From Xenophilus sp. Marseille-Q4582 (GTDB lineage Bacteria > Pseudomonadota > Gammaproteobacteria > Burkholderiales > Burkholderiaceae_C), in contig NZ_CAKAKO010000003.1 in assembly GCF_916700565.1 (NCBI RefSeq), forward strand, positions 558,001 to 622,000: a DNA stretch of 64,000 bases. The letters run 5' to 3'. The first letter of the stretch is position 1; each line of letters begins with the position of its first letter. The notes beneath the pieces were generated by a model, which saw nothing but the letters and a program-made list of their open reading frames with translations, was not told the DNA's origin and ran no database searches. Made by a program: the position numbers and the translations under genes. Below are positions 8,008 to 16,970 of the stretch, piece by piece.

Positions 8008-8640
8008 ATGTACATCCCCGCGCATTTCGCCGAAACCCGGCCCGAGGCCCTGGCCCGCATCATCCAGGCCCACCCGCTGGGCATGCTGGTTCACGCCTAC
8101 GGCGGCCAATTCGACGCCGACCACATCCCCTTCGAGTTCGACCCCGACGAAGGCCCGCACGGCACCTTGCGTGCGCACGTGGCCCGGGCCAACCCGCTGT
8201 GGCAGCGCTGCGCCAACGGCACGCCCGTGATGGTGGTCTTCCGCGGCGCCGAAGCCTACATCTCGCCCAACTGGTACCCGAGCAAGCACGAGACCCATCG
8301 CCTGGTGCCAACCTGGAACTACGAGGTGGTGCACGTCCATGGCACGCTGAGCGTGCACGACGACGAGCGCTTCGTGCGCCGCATCGTCGCGCGGCTCACG
8401 CGGCGGCACGAGGCCGGCGAGCCCCAGCCGTGGAAGATGGGCGACTCGGCGCCCGAGTTCATCAACGAGCTGCTGCAGCACATCGTCGGCATCGAGATCG
8501 CCGTCACATCGCTCGAAGGCAAGGTCAAGCTGAGCCAGAACCGCGCGCCGCGCGACCGGCTGAACGCGGCCGACACGCTGGCCGCGCGCGAGCGCCACGA
8601 CATCGCGCAGTCCATGCGCGGCGCCGGCCCGAATCCCTGA
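8008..8640 (+). CDS. PaiB family FMN-binding protein
   Basis: The 210-residue protein starts MYIPAHFAETRP and contains HADHIPF-like (DADHIPFEFD), RAHVARANPLW and YISPNWYPSK, the conserved signature of the PaiB/FMN-binding split-barrel family. PaiB was named as a transcriptional regulator in Bacillus, but most members are better described as flavin-binding split-barrel proteins. ATG 8008 was chosen because the family begins MYxP. It forms a two-gene unit with the monooxygenase-domain gene 33 bp downstream. The role in this sulfur region is not known. Confidence 0.88.
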   Translation: MYIPAHFAETRPEALARIIQAHPLGMLVHAYGGQFDADHIPFEFDPDEGPHGTLRAHVARANPLWQRCANGTPVMVVFRGAEAYISPNWYPSKHETHRLVPTWNYEVVHVHGTLSVHDDERFVRRIVARLTRRHEAGEPQPWKMGDSAPEFINELLQHIVGIEIAVTSLEGKVKLSQNRAPRDRLNAADTLAARERHDIAQSMRGAGPNP

Positions 8641-8673
8641 CCCCCCCGCAGCCCTCCCGCTTCCACCACCTCG

Positions 8674-9003
8674 ATGTACAGCAGCACCTTCACCTTCGCC
8701 AAGCGCGAGTTCGACGACGCCTTCCACGCACTGGACCAGGCCATCGCGCAGGCCGCCAAATCCATCCCCGGCTACCTGGGCGAGGAAAGCTGGGAGAACC
8801 CGGCCAACGGCCTGATCTGCAACGTGTACTACTGGGAAACGCGCGAGGCCTTGGAGGCGCTCATGCAGCACCCGATGCACCGCGCGGCCAAGGAACAGCA
8901 GGCGCGCTGGCTGCAGGGCTACCACGTGGTGATCGCGCAGGTCACGGGCTCGTACGGCGACGGCGGCATCCCTCACCCGCTGGCGCCACCGAAGCAGGGC
9001 TGA
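8674..9003 (+). CDS. Antibiotic biosynthesis monooxygenase (ABM) domain protein
   Basis: The protein is 109 residues, a single alpha/beta ferredoxin-like ABM domain with the typical PGYLGEESWENP and YYWETREALEALMQHPMHRAAKEQ stretches. Members include quinol, heme and polyketide monooxygenases that need no cofactor, and many are uncharacterised. It lies 33 bp after the PaiB-like gene and converges with the ABC permease at 9039. No catalytic assignment is possible from sequence. Confidence 0.8.
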   Translation: MYSSTFTFAKREFDDAFHALDQAIAQAAKSIPGYLGEESWENPANGLICNVYYWETREALEALMQHPMHRAAKEQQARWLQGYHVVIAQVTGSYGDGGIPHPLAPPKQG

Positions 9004-9038
9004 ACCGACTCAAGCATCGGCCCGGACTGGGGCCGGTC

Positions 9039-9824
9039 TCAGCTGCTGTGCAGCCAGCGCGCGTGCACCCAGCGCGCCAGGTGGTCGAGCAGAAAGCCCA
9101 GCGCGCCGATCAGCAGGATGGCGGCCATCAACTCCGAATAGGCCAGCCGGTCGCGCGTGTCGAGGATGAAGTAGCCCAGCCCGGCCGACACGCCCAGCAT
9201 CTCGGCCGGCACCAGCACAATCCAGATGATGCCGATGGCCAGGCGCACACCCGTGAGGATCTGCGCCGTGATGCCCGGCAGGATCACGCGCCACACGGTT
9301 TCGCGGCCCGTGGCCGACACGCTGCGCGCCAGCAGCAGCCAGTTCGGGTCAAGCTGCGCCACGCCGGCGGCCGTGCTCAGCAGCACCGGCCACACGGCCG
9401 CGAAGGCCAGCAGGAAATACACCGGCGCATCGCCCACGCCCAGCACCATCACGGCAATCGGCATCCACGACAGCGGCGAGATCATGCGCAGGAACTGGAA
9501 CACCGGCCCGGTGGCCTGCGCGAAGCCGCGCCACAGGCCCGTGGCCACGCCCAGCGGCACGCCGAAGCCGATGGCCAGCGCCAGCCCGACGCCCACGCGC
9601 TGCAGGCTCAGCAGCGTGTGGTGCCAGATGTCGGCGCCCGTGACCAGGCCGGCCAGCGCCTGGAACGTGGGCCAGGGCGCGAAGGCGGCGGCGATGGGCG
9701 TGCGCGCCGTCAGCGCGACGCTGCCCGCCCACCACAGCAGGCCCACGGCCAGCAGGCCCGCCCAGGGCAGCAGCCAGCGCAGGCCGCGGCCCCCGGCCTT
9801 CTTGCCTGCAGCCGCGCCCGCCAT
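9039..9824 (-). CDS. ABC transporter permease, SsuC/TauC type
   Basis: The 261-residue inner-membrane protein has about six hydrophobic segments. The cytoplasmic coupling loop ARSVSATGRETVWRVILPGITAQILTG carries the EAA-like signature contacting the ATPase. Its ATG overlaps the stop of the substrate-binding gene upstream by one base (TGATG), so translation is coupled. It is the last gene of the unit AhpD-like, acyl-CoA-dehydrogenase-like, ATPase, binding protein, permease. The family imports sulfonates, taurine or nitrate; the neighbours suggest an organosulfur substrate (inference). Confidence 0.9.
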   Translation of the reverse strand: MAGAAAGKKAGGRGLRWLLPWAGLLAVGLLWWAGSVALTARTPIAAAFAPWPTFQALAGLVTGADIWHHTLLSLQRVGVGLALAIGFGVPLGVATGLWRGFAQATGPVFQFLRMISPLSWMPIAVMVLGVGDAPVYFLLAFAAVWPVLLSTAAGVAQLDPNWLLLARSVSATGRETVWRVILPGITAQILTGVRLAIGIIWIVLVPAEMLGVSAGLGYFILDTRDRLAYSELMAAILLIGALGFLLDHLARWVHARWLHSS

Positions 9825-11095
9825 CAGAGCGCGAAGACTTCCTGGCGGCTGTAGCTGGCCGGAATGCCGAACACCGAAGGGCCGCCCACGGCGTCGATGG
9901 CCTTGCGCACGAAGCGCTCGTCCACCAGGTCCTTGGCCACGAAGGAAGGCTCCAGCGCCTGCAGGAAGGCGTCATTGCCTTCGACTTTTGTCACCTTGAT
10001 GGCACGCACCAGGCGCTCGGTGTAGCTCGGGTACGGGTAGGGCTGGAAGTCGATGCGGCGCTGCAGCCAGCATCGGGCCGAAGGAAGTCAACCTGGTGGT
10101 GATGGCGCCGGCCGAGATGGTGGCGGCACTGGCGGGCAAGGGCATTGCGGGCAACATCGTGGCCGAGCCCTTCAACGCGCAGGCCGAGATCGCAGGCGTG
10201 GGCAAGATCCTGCGCTTCTCGGGCGACGTGTGGCGCGACCATGCCTGCTGCGTCACCTTCCTGGCCGAGCGCGACCTCGCCGAGCGGCCTGAATGGGCGC
10301 AGCGCGTGACCAACGCGCTGGTCAAGGCGCAGCAATGGACGCTGAGCAACCGGCTGCAGACCGCGCAGTTGCTGTCCAGCAGCGGCCCGGGCAAGTACAC
10401 GCCGCACAGCCCGCAGGCGCTGGCCAAGGTGCTGGCCGCCACCGACTATGCCGAGTACGAGAAGAGCGGCGTGGTCAGGCACAAGGGCTGGCGCCGCGGG
10501 CGCGCGTGACCGGCGTCAGGCCGGCATCGCGCAGCAGGTCCTGGAACAGGATGTTGTGGATCGAGTACCAGAAGGGAATGGCGAAGGTGCGGCCACCCAG
10601 GTCCTGAATGGTGTTGACTTCCGGCGCCACGGTGATGCCCGAGCCGTTGATGTGGTTCCACATCACGACCTTGGCCGGGAACCTGGAGCCGTAGCGCACC
10701 CACAGCGTGGCGGGCGACAGCAGGTGCACCACGTTGACCTGGCCCGAGACGAAGGCCTCGACGATCTGCGCCCAGCTGCGGAACAGGCGCGGCGCCTCCA
10801 CCTTCAGGCCTTCCTTCTGGAACAGGCCGTTGCCATGCGCCACCAGCAGCGGCGTGGCGTCGGTGATGGGCAGGTAGCCGATCTTCACGGGCTGGTCATC
10901 GCCCTTGAAAGACTGGGCCATCGCATCCCCCGCCTTCAGCAGCCCTGCCGCACCGGCGCCGGCCAGAGCCGACAGGCGCAACATGTCGCGCCGCGTGAGG
11001 CCGCAGCCGCAGTTGGTGGAGGCGCACACGTGCGGCGACAGGCCATTGCCAGCGGCTTCTGTGCCGGCGCCCAGGGAAGGAAAGCGGAAAGTCAT
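9824..11095 (-). pseudogene. ABC transporter substrate-binding protein (SsuA/NrtA type), disrupted by an internal inversion
   Basis: The N-terminal part is read on the minus strand from ATG 11095 to about 10493. It includes CGCGLTRRDMLRL, a twin-arginine export signal, then KIGYLPITDATPLLVAHGNG. The C-terminal 61-80 residues are on the minus strand at 9824-10065. The middle third (KEVNLVVMAPAEMVAALAGK to YEKSGVVRHKGW) lies on the plus strand. Flipping 10066-10492 restores one continuous 423-residue frame (join residues ARGAS-IGPKEV and HKGW-LQRRIDF). As assembled the gene cannot make a full protein, so the transporter lacks its binding component unless the segment is flipped in part of the population. 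Confidence 0.9.
10066..10492. other. 427-bp inverted segment bounded by 6-bp inverted repeats GCCAGC/GCTGGC
   Basis: GCCAGC lies at 10066-10071 and GCTGGC at 10487-10492. Both junctions fall exactly inside these hexamers, and reversing the segment restores the reading frame of the binding-protein gene at both ends. No recombinase gene is adjacent. The repeats are much shorter than those of known phase-variable switches, so a one-off inversion or an assembly error is as likely as a programmed switch. Confidence 0.85.
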
Positions 11096-11127
11096 GGCGA
11101 TGGATCAGTCAATGGGAATGAAAGGGG

Positions 11128-11946
11128 TTAGACGGCCGGGCCGGGCGCAGTGGCATGCCGCACCTCGCGCAGCGCTTCCAGCACCTGCAGCCGCAGGGCC
11201 GTGACGGCTTCGGGATGCGCTTCACGCGGGCGCGGGATGTCCACGCGCCATTCGTGCACGATGCGGCCTGGCCGGCCGCCCATGAGCAGGATGCGGTCGC
11301 CCACGAGGATCGCTTCGTCGATGTCGTGCGTGACCAGCAGCGCGGCCGTGTGCCAGCGATGCACCACGTCGACCAGCAGCTCCTGCATCTCGGCGCGCGT
11401 GATGGCATCGAGCGCCGAGAAGGGTTCGTCGGCCAGCAGCAGTTGCGGTTCGCGCGCCAGTGCGCGGGCCAGCGCCACGCGCTGAGCCATGCCACCCGAC
11501 AACTGCGCGGGGTACAGATCGCCCTGCCCGCCCAGGCCCACGGCCGCCAGCGCCTCGTCGACGCGGCGCTGCAGCGTGGCCTGGTCGTGCCGGGGCTGGT
11601 GCTGGAAGTCCAGGCCGAAGCCCACGTTGCGCGCGGCGCTCAGCCAGGGCAGCAGGCTGGGCTGCTGAAAGACCAGCGCGGTGCGCGGATGCGGCGCGGT
11701 GAGCGGCTCGCCGCCCAGCCGCACTTCGCCGCCGGCCTGCGTGCCGTCGTGCTTCTCGAGCCGGCCCAGCAGGCGCAGCAAGGTCGACTTGCCGCAGCCG
11801 CTGCCGCCCAGCAGGCAGACGATCTCGCGCTCGCCGATGTCCAGCGACACGTGTTCGAACACCGGCGGGCCGCCGGCATAGCCGAAACGCAGGTCGCGGC
11901 CTTCGAGCAGCGGACGTGTCGCCGCTTCAAGTCCCTGGACGCTCAT
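11128..11946 (-). CDS. ABC transporter ATP-binding protein, SsuB/TauB type
   Basis: The protein is 272 residues. Walker A GGSGCGKST lies near residues 47-55, the Q-loop is VFQQPSLLPWLSA, the signature is [15 protein letters not shown], Walker B is LLLADEPFSALD and the switch histidine is in VTHDIDEA. It energises import by the permease at 9039-9824. ATG 11946 overlaps the stop of the upstream acyl-CoA-dehydrogenase-like gene (ATGA). It is not part of the complete ssu operon at 45-51 kb, so the genome has at least two such transporters in this window. Confidence 0.93.
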   Translation of the reverse strand: MSVQGLEAATRPLLEGRDLRFGYAGGPPVFEHVSLDIGEREIVCLLGGSGCGKSTLLRLLGRLEKHDGTQAGGEVRLGGEPLTAPHPRTALVFQQPSLLPWLSAARNVGFGLDFQHQPRHDQATLQRRVDEALAAVGLGGQGDLYPAQLSGGMAQRVALARALAREPQLLLADEPFSALDAITRAEMQELLVDVVHRWHTAALLVTHDIDEAILVGDRILLMGGRPGRIVHEWRVDIPRPREAHPEAVTALRLQVLEALREVRHATAPGPAV

Positions 11947-13044
11947 GCGGCGCCGGGTGCCGAGGCCGCCGCCTCGGCTTCACGCGCGGCCTGCTTCTCC
12001 AGCTCGCCCAGCAGCTGCGTCACGCTGGGCGTGACGATGGGAATGAAGGCCGACTCGCGCCAGCGCCGCGCGAAGCCGCCCGGCACGTCGCGGTGATACG
12101 CCCGCCCGCCGCTGGCCTGCAGCTCCAGCTGCAGCGCCTGCTGCACGCATTCATGCAGGTCCAGGCGCAGTCGGAACAGCCGGTGCGGCTCGGCCACGAA
12201 CAGGCCGCTGTCCACGCCCGCCTTGAGGGCGTGCACCGTCGCATCGAGCCGCTGCCCCAGCACCTGCAAGGGCGCCTGCAGCACATGCCGCCCTGCGCCC
12301 GCGCGCTGGCCTGCCACCGCATGCGAGGCACGCGCCAGGCCGATGGAGAGGCCGCATTGCAGGCCCAGGAAAGCCGGTCGCACGCGCGGCAGGAAGGCCG
12401 GCGCCTTCTCGGCCAGCAGGTCGCCCCCGTCGATCACCACGTCCCGCAGCTGCAGTGACGCGGTGTTGGTGCCGCGCAGCGCGATCAGGTCTAGGTCCGG
12501 CGAGCGCTGCAGGCCCAGCCGATCCGAGGGCAACGCCACCACCATGGGCGGCGAGCCGTCCTCGCGCGCCACGGCCATCGCGGCCAGGAAGCCCTCTTTG
12601 CGCAGGTTGGTGCACCAGGGCACGCTGCCTTGCAGAACCCAGCCTCCCTCGGGCCGGTTGGCGGCGCGGATGTTGAGCGACTCGATGCCGCTCAGGAACT
12701 TCATGACGTTGGACAGGCCCGAGGCGCCTGCCCCCCTCACCCGCCAGCAGTCGTGGCAGTTGCCGTTCGCGCAGCGCGGCGTTGTCGGTCTGGTCCAGCA
12801 ACTGGATCAGCACACGCTGGCCCCAGAAGGCGAAGGCCGCGGCCAGCGAATGCGAGGCGACCTGCGCAATGGCCTCAATGGCATCGCTCACGGCGCCGCC
12901 GCGGCCACCGCGCTCCACGGCGATGCCGTGGCCCAGCACGCCGGCCTGGGCCAGGCGCGGCACCACGGTGGTGGCCAAAGCCTCGTCGGCATCCAGCGCT
13001 TCGGCATTGGCGTCGAGCCAGACGCGGTCGGCGTCAGCCAGCAT
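11943..13044 (-). pseudogene. Acyl-CoA dehydrogenase-like flavoprotein (SfnB/DszC-like), frameshifted
   Basis: Minus frame one runs from ATG 13044 through DAIEAIAQVASHSLAAAFAFWGQ to LPRLLAGEG. The continuation GAGASGLSNVMKFLSGIESLNIRA is in another frame up to stop 11943. The switch lies at a run of six C at 12731-12736. Together they would give about 366 residues of the acyl-CoA dehydrogenase fold. The SfnB/DszC group in this fold are FMNH2-dependent oxygenases acting on sulfur compounds, which suits the context, but the key residues do not prove that role. The homopolymer position means a sequencing error is possible. The start overlaps the AhpD-like gene by 11 bp. Confidence 0.8.
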
Positions 13045-13618
13045 GGGCCTTGCCTTGCGTGTTCTGCAGCTGCGCCGGCAGGAAGGCCTGCAGCTCGGCG
13101 TTGACGGTGTTGCGCGCCAGGTTGTTCGCAAAGTTGCACAGCGTGGCCAGGCTCACGCCCAGCACCACATCCAGCGCCTGCTGCTCGTTGTAGCCCGCGG
13201 CGGTGAAGGCGGCCAGGGCGGCATCGTCGACAGCACCGCGCGTGGCGATCACGGCTTCGGTGAAGACGCGGACGGCATCGAGCCTGGTGTCGCCCGTCGC
13301 GTCGCCGTTCTGCAACGCGATGACCTGCGCGTCGGGCAGCTGGGCCTGCTTGAGCGCAATCTTGGTGTGGCCCGCCACGCAGAAGTCGCAGCCATGGATG
13401 CGCGCGGCGGTGATCTGCACCACCTCGCGCTCGGCCAGGTTCAACGCACCTTTGGCATTGATCTGGCCCACCGTGAGGTAGGTTTCCAGCGCTTCCGGTG
13501 CATTCGCCAGCACGCCGATCAGGTTGGGCAGAAAGCCGCTGTTGGCCTGGACCTTCTCGACGAAGGGGCGGCTGCCTTCAGGGGCAGACTGGGCGGTGTG
13601 CAGGGTGAGCCGGGTCAT
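13034..13618 (-). CDS. Carboxymuconolactone decarboxylase / AhpD-like protein
   Basis: The 194-residue all-helical protein has the AhpD catalytic signature: E64, then CDFCVAGH with C77, C80 and H84. Family members are peroxidatic thiol enzymes or decarboxylases. In organosulfur operons of Burkholderiales such proteins sit beside monooxygenases, presumably handling peroxides made by uncoupled flavin turnover (inference). It is the first structural gene after the AraC regulator, 62 bp downstream, and overlaps the following acyl-CoA-dehydrogenase-like gene. Confidence 0.9.
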   Translation of the reverse strand: MTRLTLHTAQSAPEGSRPFVEKVQANSGFLPNLIGVLANAPEALETYLTVGQINAKGALNLAEREVVQITAARIHGCDFCVAGHTKIALKQAQLPDAQVIALQNGDATGDTRLDAVRVFTEAVIATRGAVDDAALAAFTAAGYNEQQALDVVLGVSLATLCNFANNLARNTVNAELQAFLPAQLQNTQGKAHAG

Positions 13619-13680
13619 GCGCGTTGGGGGTGACGAGTTGACAGAACTGAGGCCTCATTGTGTCGCCTGGGCTTTGACGA

Positions 13681-14700
13681 TCAATGACCGAAGGTCTCAT
13701 CCTGATGCCCGTTTGCTGCAGGGCCCTCGCCCGCTGGGGTTGCCGGCGCGGCTTCGCCACGTTGCCACGCGCCGGGCTGCTGCCCCAGTACGCGCTTGAA
13801 GGCGCGCGAGAAGGCCGGCACCGACTCATAGCCCACGGCCGTGGCCACGCGCGAGATGGCCTCGCCACGCGCCAGCAAACGTGCCGCCGTCTGCATGCGC
13901 AGCAACAGCACGAATTGCAGCGGCGACTGGCCGCAGGCGGCCTGGAACTGCCGGAACAGCGCGGCGCGCGACAAGTGCACCTGCCGCGCCATCTCGTCCA
14001 CGTTCCAGGGCCGTTGTGGCTCGTCGAGCAGCGCCTGCACCAGCTCGGCAAAGCCCGGCTGCCGCAGCAGCGCGAGGATGCCGCCGACCTGCGGCGCGCG
14101 CTGCGCCAGCTCGCGCCAGGCGTAGAAGAAAAGCAGGCCCGACAGGCGGTCGAGTGCGACCGAACCCAGCTCGGGGCTGCGCAGCGACTCGCGCAGCATC
14201 AGCTCGAACAACAAGGCGGGCTCGCGGTTGTCGCTGTCTTGTGCACGCAGCACCAGCACATCGGCCAGGGCACCCGCCACCAGCGCGCGCAGGGGGCCGT
14301 CGAAACTGAAGAAACCGCAGGCCAGGCCCGTGGTGCCCAGGCCGCCCTCGGCCCGCAGCGGCTGCATGGCCTGCGGCGCGCAGGGCATGGCGGCATCTTC
14401 ATAGGGCGAAAGAAAGTGCGGCACATCCTGCATCAGGAACACCGCATCGCGCGCATGCAGCGCCAGCGAGGGCTGGCCCGGTCGGTGCAGCCAGCAGCGC
14501 CCGCCCAGCACCAGATGGAAGCTGGCCTGTGCCTTGCCCTGCGTCGACGCCCGCCAGCGTCCGCAGTACTGGCCCACATGGAAGACGCGTGCCTGCCATT
14601 GCAGGCCATCGAGCAGGCCATCCACCACGCGCTCCAGCGCCGGGTGGCGCCGGCTCGCACTGTCGGAGGCGCAAGAGGATGGGTTCAGAACACGGGGCAT
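13681..14700 (-). CDS. AraC family transcriptional regulator (cupin-6 type)
   Basis: The protein has 339 residues: an N-terminal cupin sensor (about 30-190, with FHLVLGGRCWLHRPG and HARDAVFLMQDVPHFLSP) and a C-terminal double helix-turn-helix (about 220-320). The latter contains WNVDEMARQVHLSRAALFRQF and ISRVATAVGYESVPAFSRAFK. ATG 14700 is the family start (MPRVLNPS). It heads the unit running to 9039, all on the minus strand, so it most likely controls that operon. A GCTTATC-type motif lies at 14734-14760, just upstream of its start. Confidence 0.92.
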   Translation of the reverse strand: MPRVLNPSSCASDSASRRHPALERVVDGLLDGLQWQARVFHVGQYCGRWRASTQGKAQASFHLVLGGRCWLHRPGQPSLALHARDAVFLMQDVPHFLSPYEDAAMPCAPQAMQPLRAEGGLGTTGLACGFFSFDGPLRALVAGALADVLVLRAQDSDNREPALLFELMLRESLRSPELGSVALDRLSGLLFFYAWRELAQRAPQVGGILALLRQPGFAELVQALLDEPQRPWNVDEMARQVHLSRAALFRQFQAACGQSPLQFVLLLRMQTAARLLARGEAISRVATAVGYESVPAFSRAFKRVLGQQPGAWQRGEAAPATPAGEGPAANGHQDETFGH

Positions 14701-14733
14701 CCGGTCGAGTCTGTCGCACGCGCGCGCATCTGC

Positions 14734-14760
14734 CAACGAACGATTGGCTCTTTGCTTATC
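14734..14760. promoter_or_regulatory. AACGAAC-N13-TTGCTTATC motif upstream of the AraC gene (copy b)
   Basis: AACGAAC (14735-14741) and CTTTGCTTATC (14750-14760) lie 34-60 bp upstream of the AraC gene start. Aligned without gaps to copy d at 24.6 kb, most positions agree, including both ends. It is one of four copies of the same pattern in this window. Confidence 0.5.
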
Positions 14761-14795
14761 CGGCCCGGCCGGCCTGCAACAACGCCCGCTCCATG

Positions 14796-14832
14796 AAAAA
14801 AGCCGCCGGTCCCGAAGGGGCACCGGCGGCTT
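14796..14832 (-). terminator. Rho-independent terminator of the encapsulin operon
   Basis: On the minus strand AAGCCGCCGGT, an 11-nt loop and ACCGGCGGCTT form an 11-bp stem followed by TTTTTTC (14800-14795). It lies 40 bp after the cysteine desulfurase stop and ends the five-gene operon before the AraC promoter. Confidence 0.9.
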
Positions 14833-14872
14833 GACTCGAAGCGGACGGCATCCGCCTGATGCAGCGCGGCGA

Positions 14873-16957
14873 TCAACCCGCGCGGCGCTGCCCCGCCAGG
14901 CGCCGCACCACCGTCGTCAGGCGGTCGATCTCGTCGAAGGTGTTGTAGAAGGCCAGCGAGGGCCGCACCGTGGTCTCGACCCCGAAGCGGCGCAGGATGG
15001 GCTGCGCGCAGTGGTGGCCCGTGCGCACGGCAATGCCTTCCTCGTTCAGCGCCTTGCCCACCTCTTCGGTGCTGTAGCCCTGGAGCACGAAGGACATCAC
15101 GCTGGCCTTGTCACGGGCCGTGCCGATCAGGCGCACGCCCGGGATGGCACCCAGGTGCTCCATGCCGTAGACCAGCAGCTCGTGCTCGTAGCGCGCGATG
15201 TTCTCGATGCCGACCCGGTTCACGTAGTCGATGGCCGCGCCCAGGCCCACGGCGTCGGCGATGTTGCCCGTGCCCGCTTCGAAGGTGTTGGGCAACGGCT
15301 GGAAGATCGTCTTCTCGAAGGTGACGTCGGCAATCATGTTGCCGCCGCCCTGCCACGGGGGCATGTCTTCGAGCACTTCGCGCTTGCCCCAGACCACGCC
15401 AATGCCGGTCGGGCCGAATACCTTGTGGCCGGAAAACACGAAGAAGTCGGCGCCAATGTCCTGCACGTCCACCCGCATGTGCGAGATGGATTGGGCCCCG
15501 TCCACCAGCGCCTTGGCGCCCGCGCGGTGCGCCAGTTCCACGATCTGCTTGACCGGCACCACGGTGCCCAGTGCGTTGGAGACCTGCGTGACGGACACGA
15601 TCTTCGTGCGGTCGTTCAGCAGCTTCTTGTACTCATCGAGCAGCACCTGGCCCGAGTCGTCGACCGGGATCACGCGCAGCTTCGCGCCCTTGGCGGCCGC
15701 CAGCTGCTGCCAGGGCACGATGTTGGCGTGGTGCTCCAGGTGGGAAACGATGATCTCGTCGCCCTCGCCCACGTGCTGGCCGCCCCAGCTCTTGGCCACT
15801 AGGTTGATGGCTTCGGTGGTGCCGCGCACGAAGATGACCTCGTTCACATCCGGCGCGTTGATGAAGTTCTTGACCCGCTGGCGGGCACCTTCATAGGCGT
15901 CCGTGGCGCGGGCCGCGAGTTCATGCGCGGCGCGGTGGATGTTCGAGTTCTCGCGCTCGTAGAAGGATGAGATGCGCTCGATCACCGACTTGGGCTTGTG
16001 CGTGGTGGCCGCGTTGTCGAACCACACCAGCGGCCGGCCGTTGACGCGCTCCGACAGGATCGGAAAGTCGCGCCGCACGGCATGCACGTCGAAAGCCGGA
16101 TGGCGGCCCTGGCCGGCTTGCGGGACGTTGTCCCTCGCACCTGGCGTGGCCGGCGTGACATAGCCGCTGGGCAGCACCACAGCGTCGACGAAGTAGAACT
16201 TCGGGTCGGCCGAGGGCGCGCCTTGCGGCACGGCGGCGCCTGCTGGCGCTGCCGTCGCACGGGGCGGTTGAGTGTGGCCCGTGAAGGGCAGGCTCGCCAG
16301 CGCGTCCAGCGGATCGGCAGGGCCTGGAGCGGCGGCCACGGGGGCCGCGCGTCCCGGATCGGCGCCGCCGGCGGAAGGATGGCCACGCGAGCTGTCCAGG
16401 AAGTAATAAGGCACCGCGCCCGTCGCCGGGTGCGTGGCGGCCTGCTGCGCGCTGGCGCCCTGAGCGCCGCCCGGCCGCCCGAAGGCGCTCACGCCTTCGC
16501 GCCCTGGCGCGAAGGCTTCGGCATTCCTTTCGGGCACGCCCAGCGCGGCACCGCCGAAGCGCGGCTCATAGGCCGGCAGCGCAGTGACCACGTTGTCGGG
16601 CAAGCCATTGCCGGCCTGCGTATGCGGCAGCAGCGCGGGGGCGCGATGCGCGAGCGATGCCAGCGGCGTCGGTGAAGCCGGCAGCAGGTTCGCGCCGGGC
16701 GCGATGCCCTGCGGAACCGGCGTGCCGGGCACGGAAGGGCCGAAGCCCGCCGGGCTGACCAGCGGCGAGCCCGGTGGCGCGATGTTCACCGGGGCCTGCA
16801 CGCCGGCCGGCACGCCCGCCGAACCCAGCGCGGGGACGGAATCAGGGGACGTGCCCGGCAGCGCGGCGAACATGGCCGAGGCCATGCGCGCGAGCATCGC
16901 AGGGTCAATCGGCGCCTCCGGCCCGGTGGGCAGGTTTGGCACGGTCGCAATCGTCAT
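14873..16957 (-). CDS. Encapsulin-associated cysteine desulfurase (cargo enzyme, SufS-like domain)
   Basis: Of 694 residues, the first ~288 are low-complexity Ala/Pro/Gly and predicted disordered, with two short similar aromatic-acidic motifs (PYYFLD at 183-188, FYFVDA at 254-259). Residues 290-694 are a group II cysteine desulfurase: LVWFDNAATTHKP, EHHANIVPW, VDGAQSISH, SGHKVFG with PLP-binding K512, and RTGHHCAQP with catalytic C650. It converts cysteine to alanine and persulfide. The extra-long N-terminus is the feature of desulfurases packed into family 2A encapsulins, where it mediates loading. It starts 13 bp after the shell gene. No other suf genes are nearby, so Fe-S assembly is unlikely to be its main role. 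Confidence 0.95.
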   Translation of the reverse strand: MTIATVPNLPTGPEAPIDPAMLARMASAMFAALPGTSPDSVPALGSAGVPAGVQAPVNIAPPGSPLVSPAGFGPSVPGTPVPQGIAPGANLLPASPTPLASLAHRAPALLPHTQAGNGLPDNVVTALPAYEPRFGGAALGVPERNAEAFAPGREGVSAFGRPGGAQGASAQQAATHPATGAVPYYFLDSSRGHPSAGGADPGRAAPVAAAPGPADPLDALASLPFTGHTQPPRATAAPAGAAVPQGAPSADPKFYFVDAVVLPSGYVTPATPGARDNVPQAGQGRHPAFDVHAVRRDFPILSERVNGRPLVWFDNAATTHKPKSVIERISSFYERENSNIHRAAHELAARATDAYEGARQRVKNFINAPDVNEVIFVRGTTEAINLVAKSWGGQHVGEGDEIIVSHLEHHANIVPWQQLAAAKGAKLRVIPVDDSGQVLLDEYKKLLNDRTKIVSVTQVSNALGTVVPVKQIVELAHRAGAKALVDGAQSISHMRVDVQDIGADFFVFSGHKVFGPTGIGVVWGKREVLEDMPPWQGGGNMIADVTFEKTIFQPLPNTFEAGTGNIADAVGLGAAIDYVNRVGIENIARYEHELLVYGMEHLGAIPGVRLIGTARDKASVMSFVLQGYSTEEVGKALNEEGIAVRTGHHCAQPILRRFGVETTVRPSLAFYNTFDEIDRLTTVVRRLAGQRRAG

Positions 16958-16970
16958 GACGCGCTACCGA

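Noticed and set aside
10053-10509. An independent plus-strand gene between the permease and the binding-protein start.
   Set aside because: Its protein fits exactly as the missing middle of the flanking minus-strand binding protein, so it is an inverted fragment.
14873-16957. SufS of an Fe-S assembly operon.
   Set aside because: No sufBCDE genes are near, the N-terminus is a long disordered tail, and the gene is coupled to an encapsulin.
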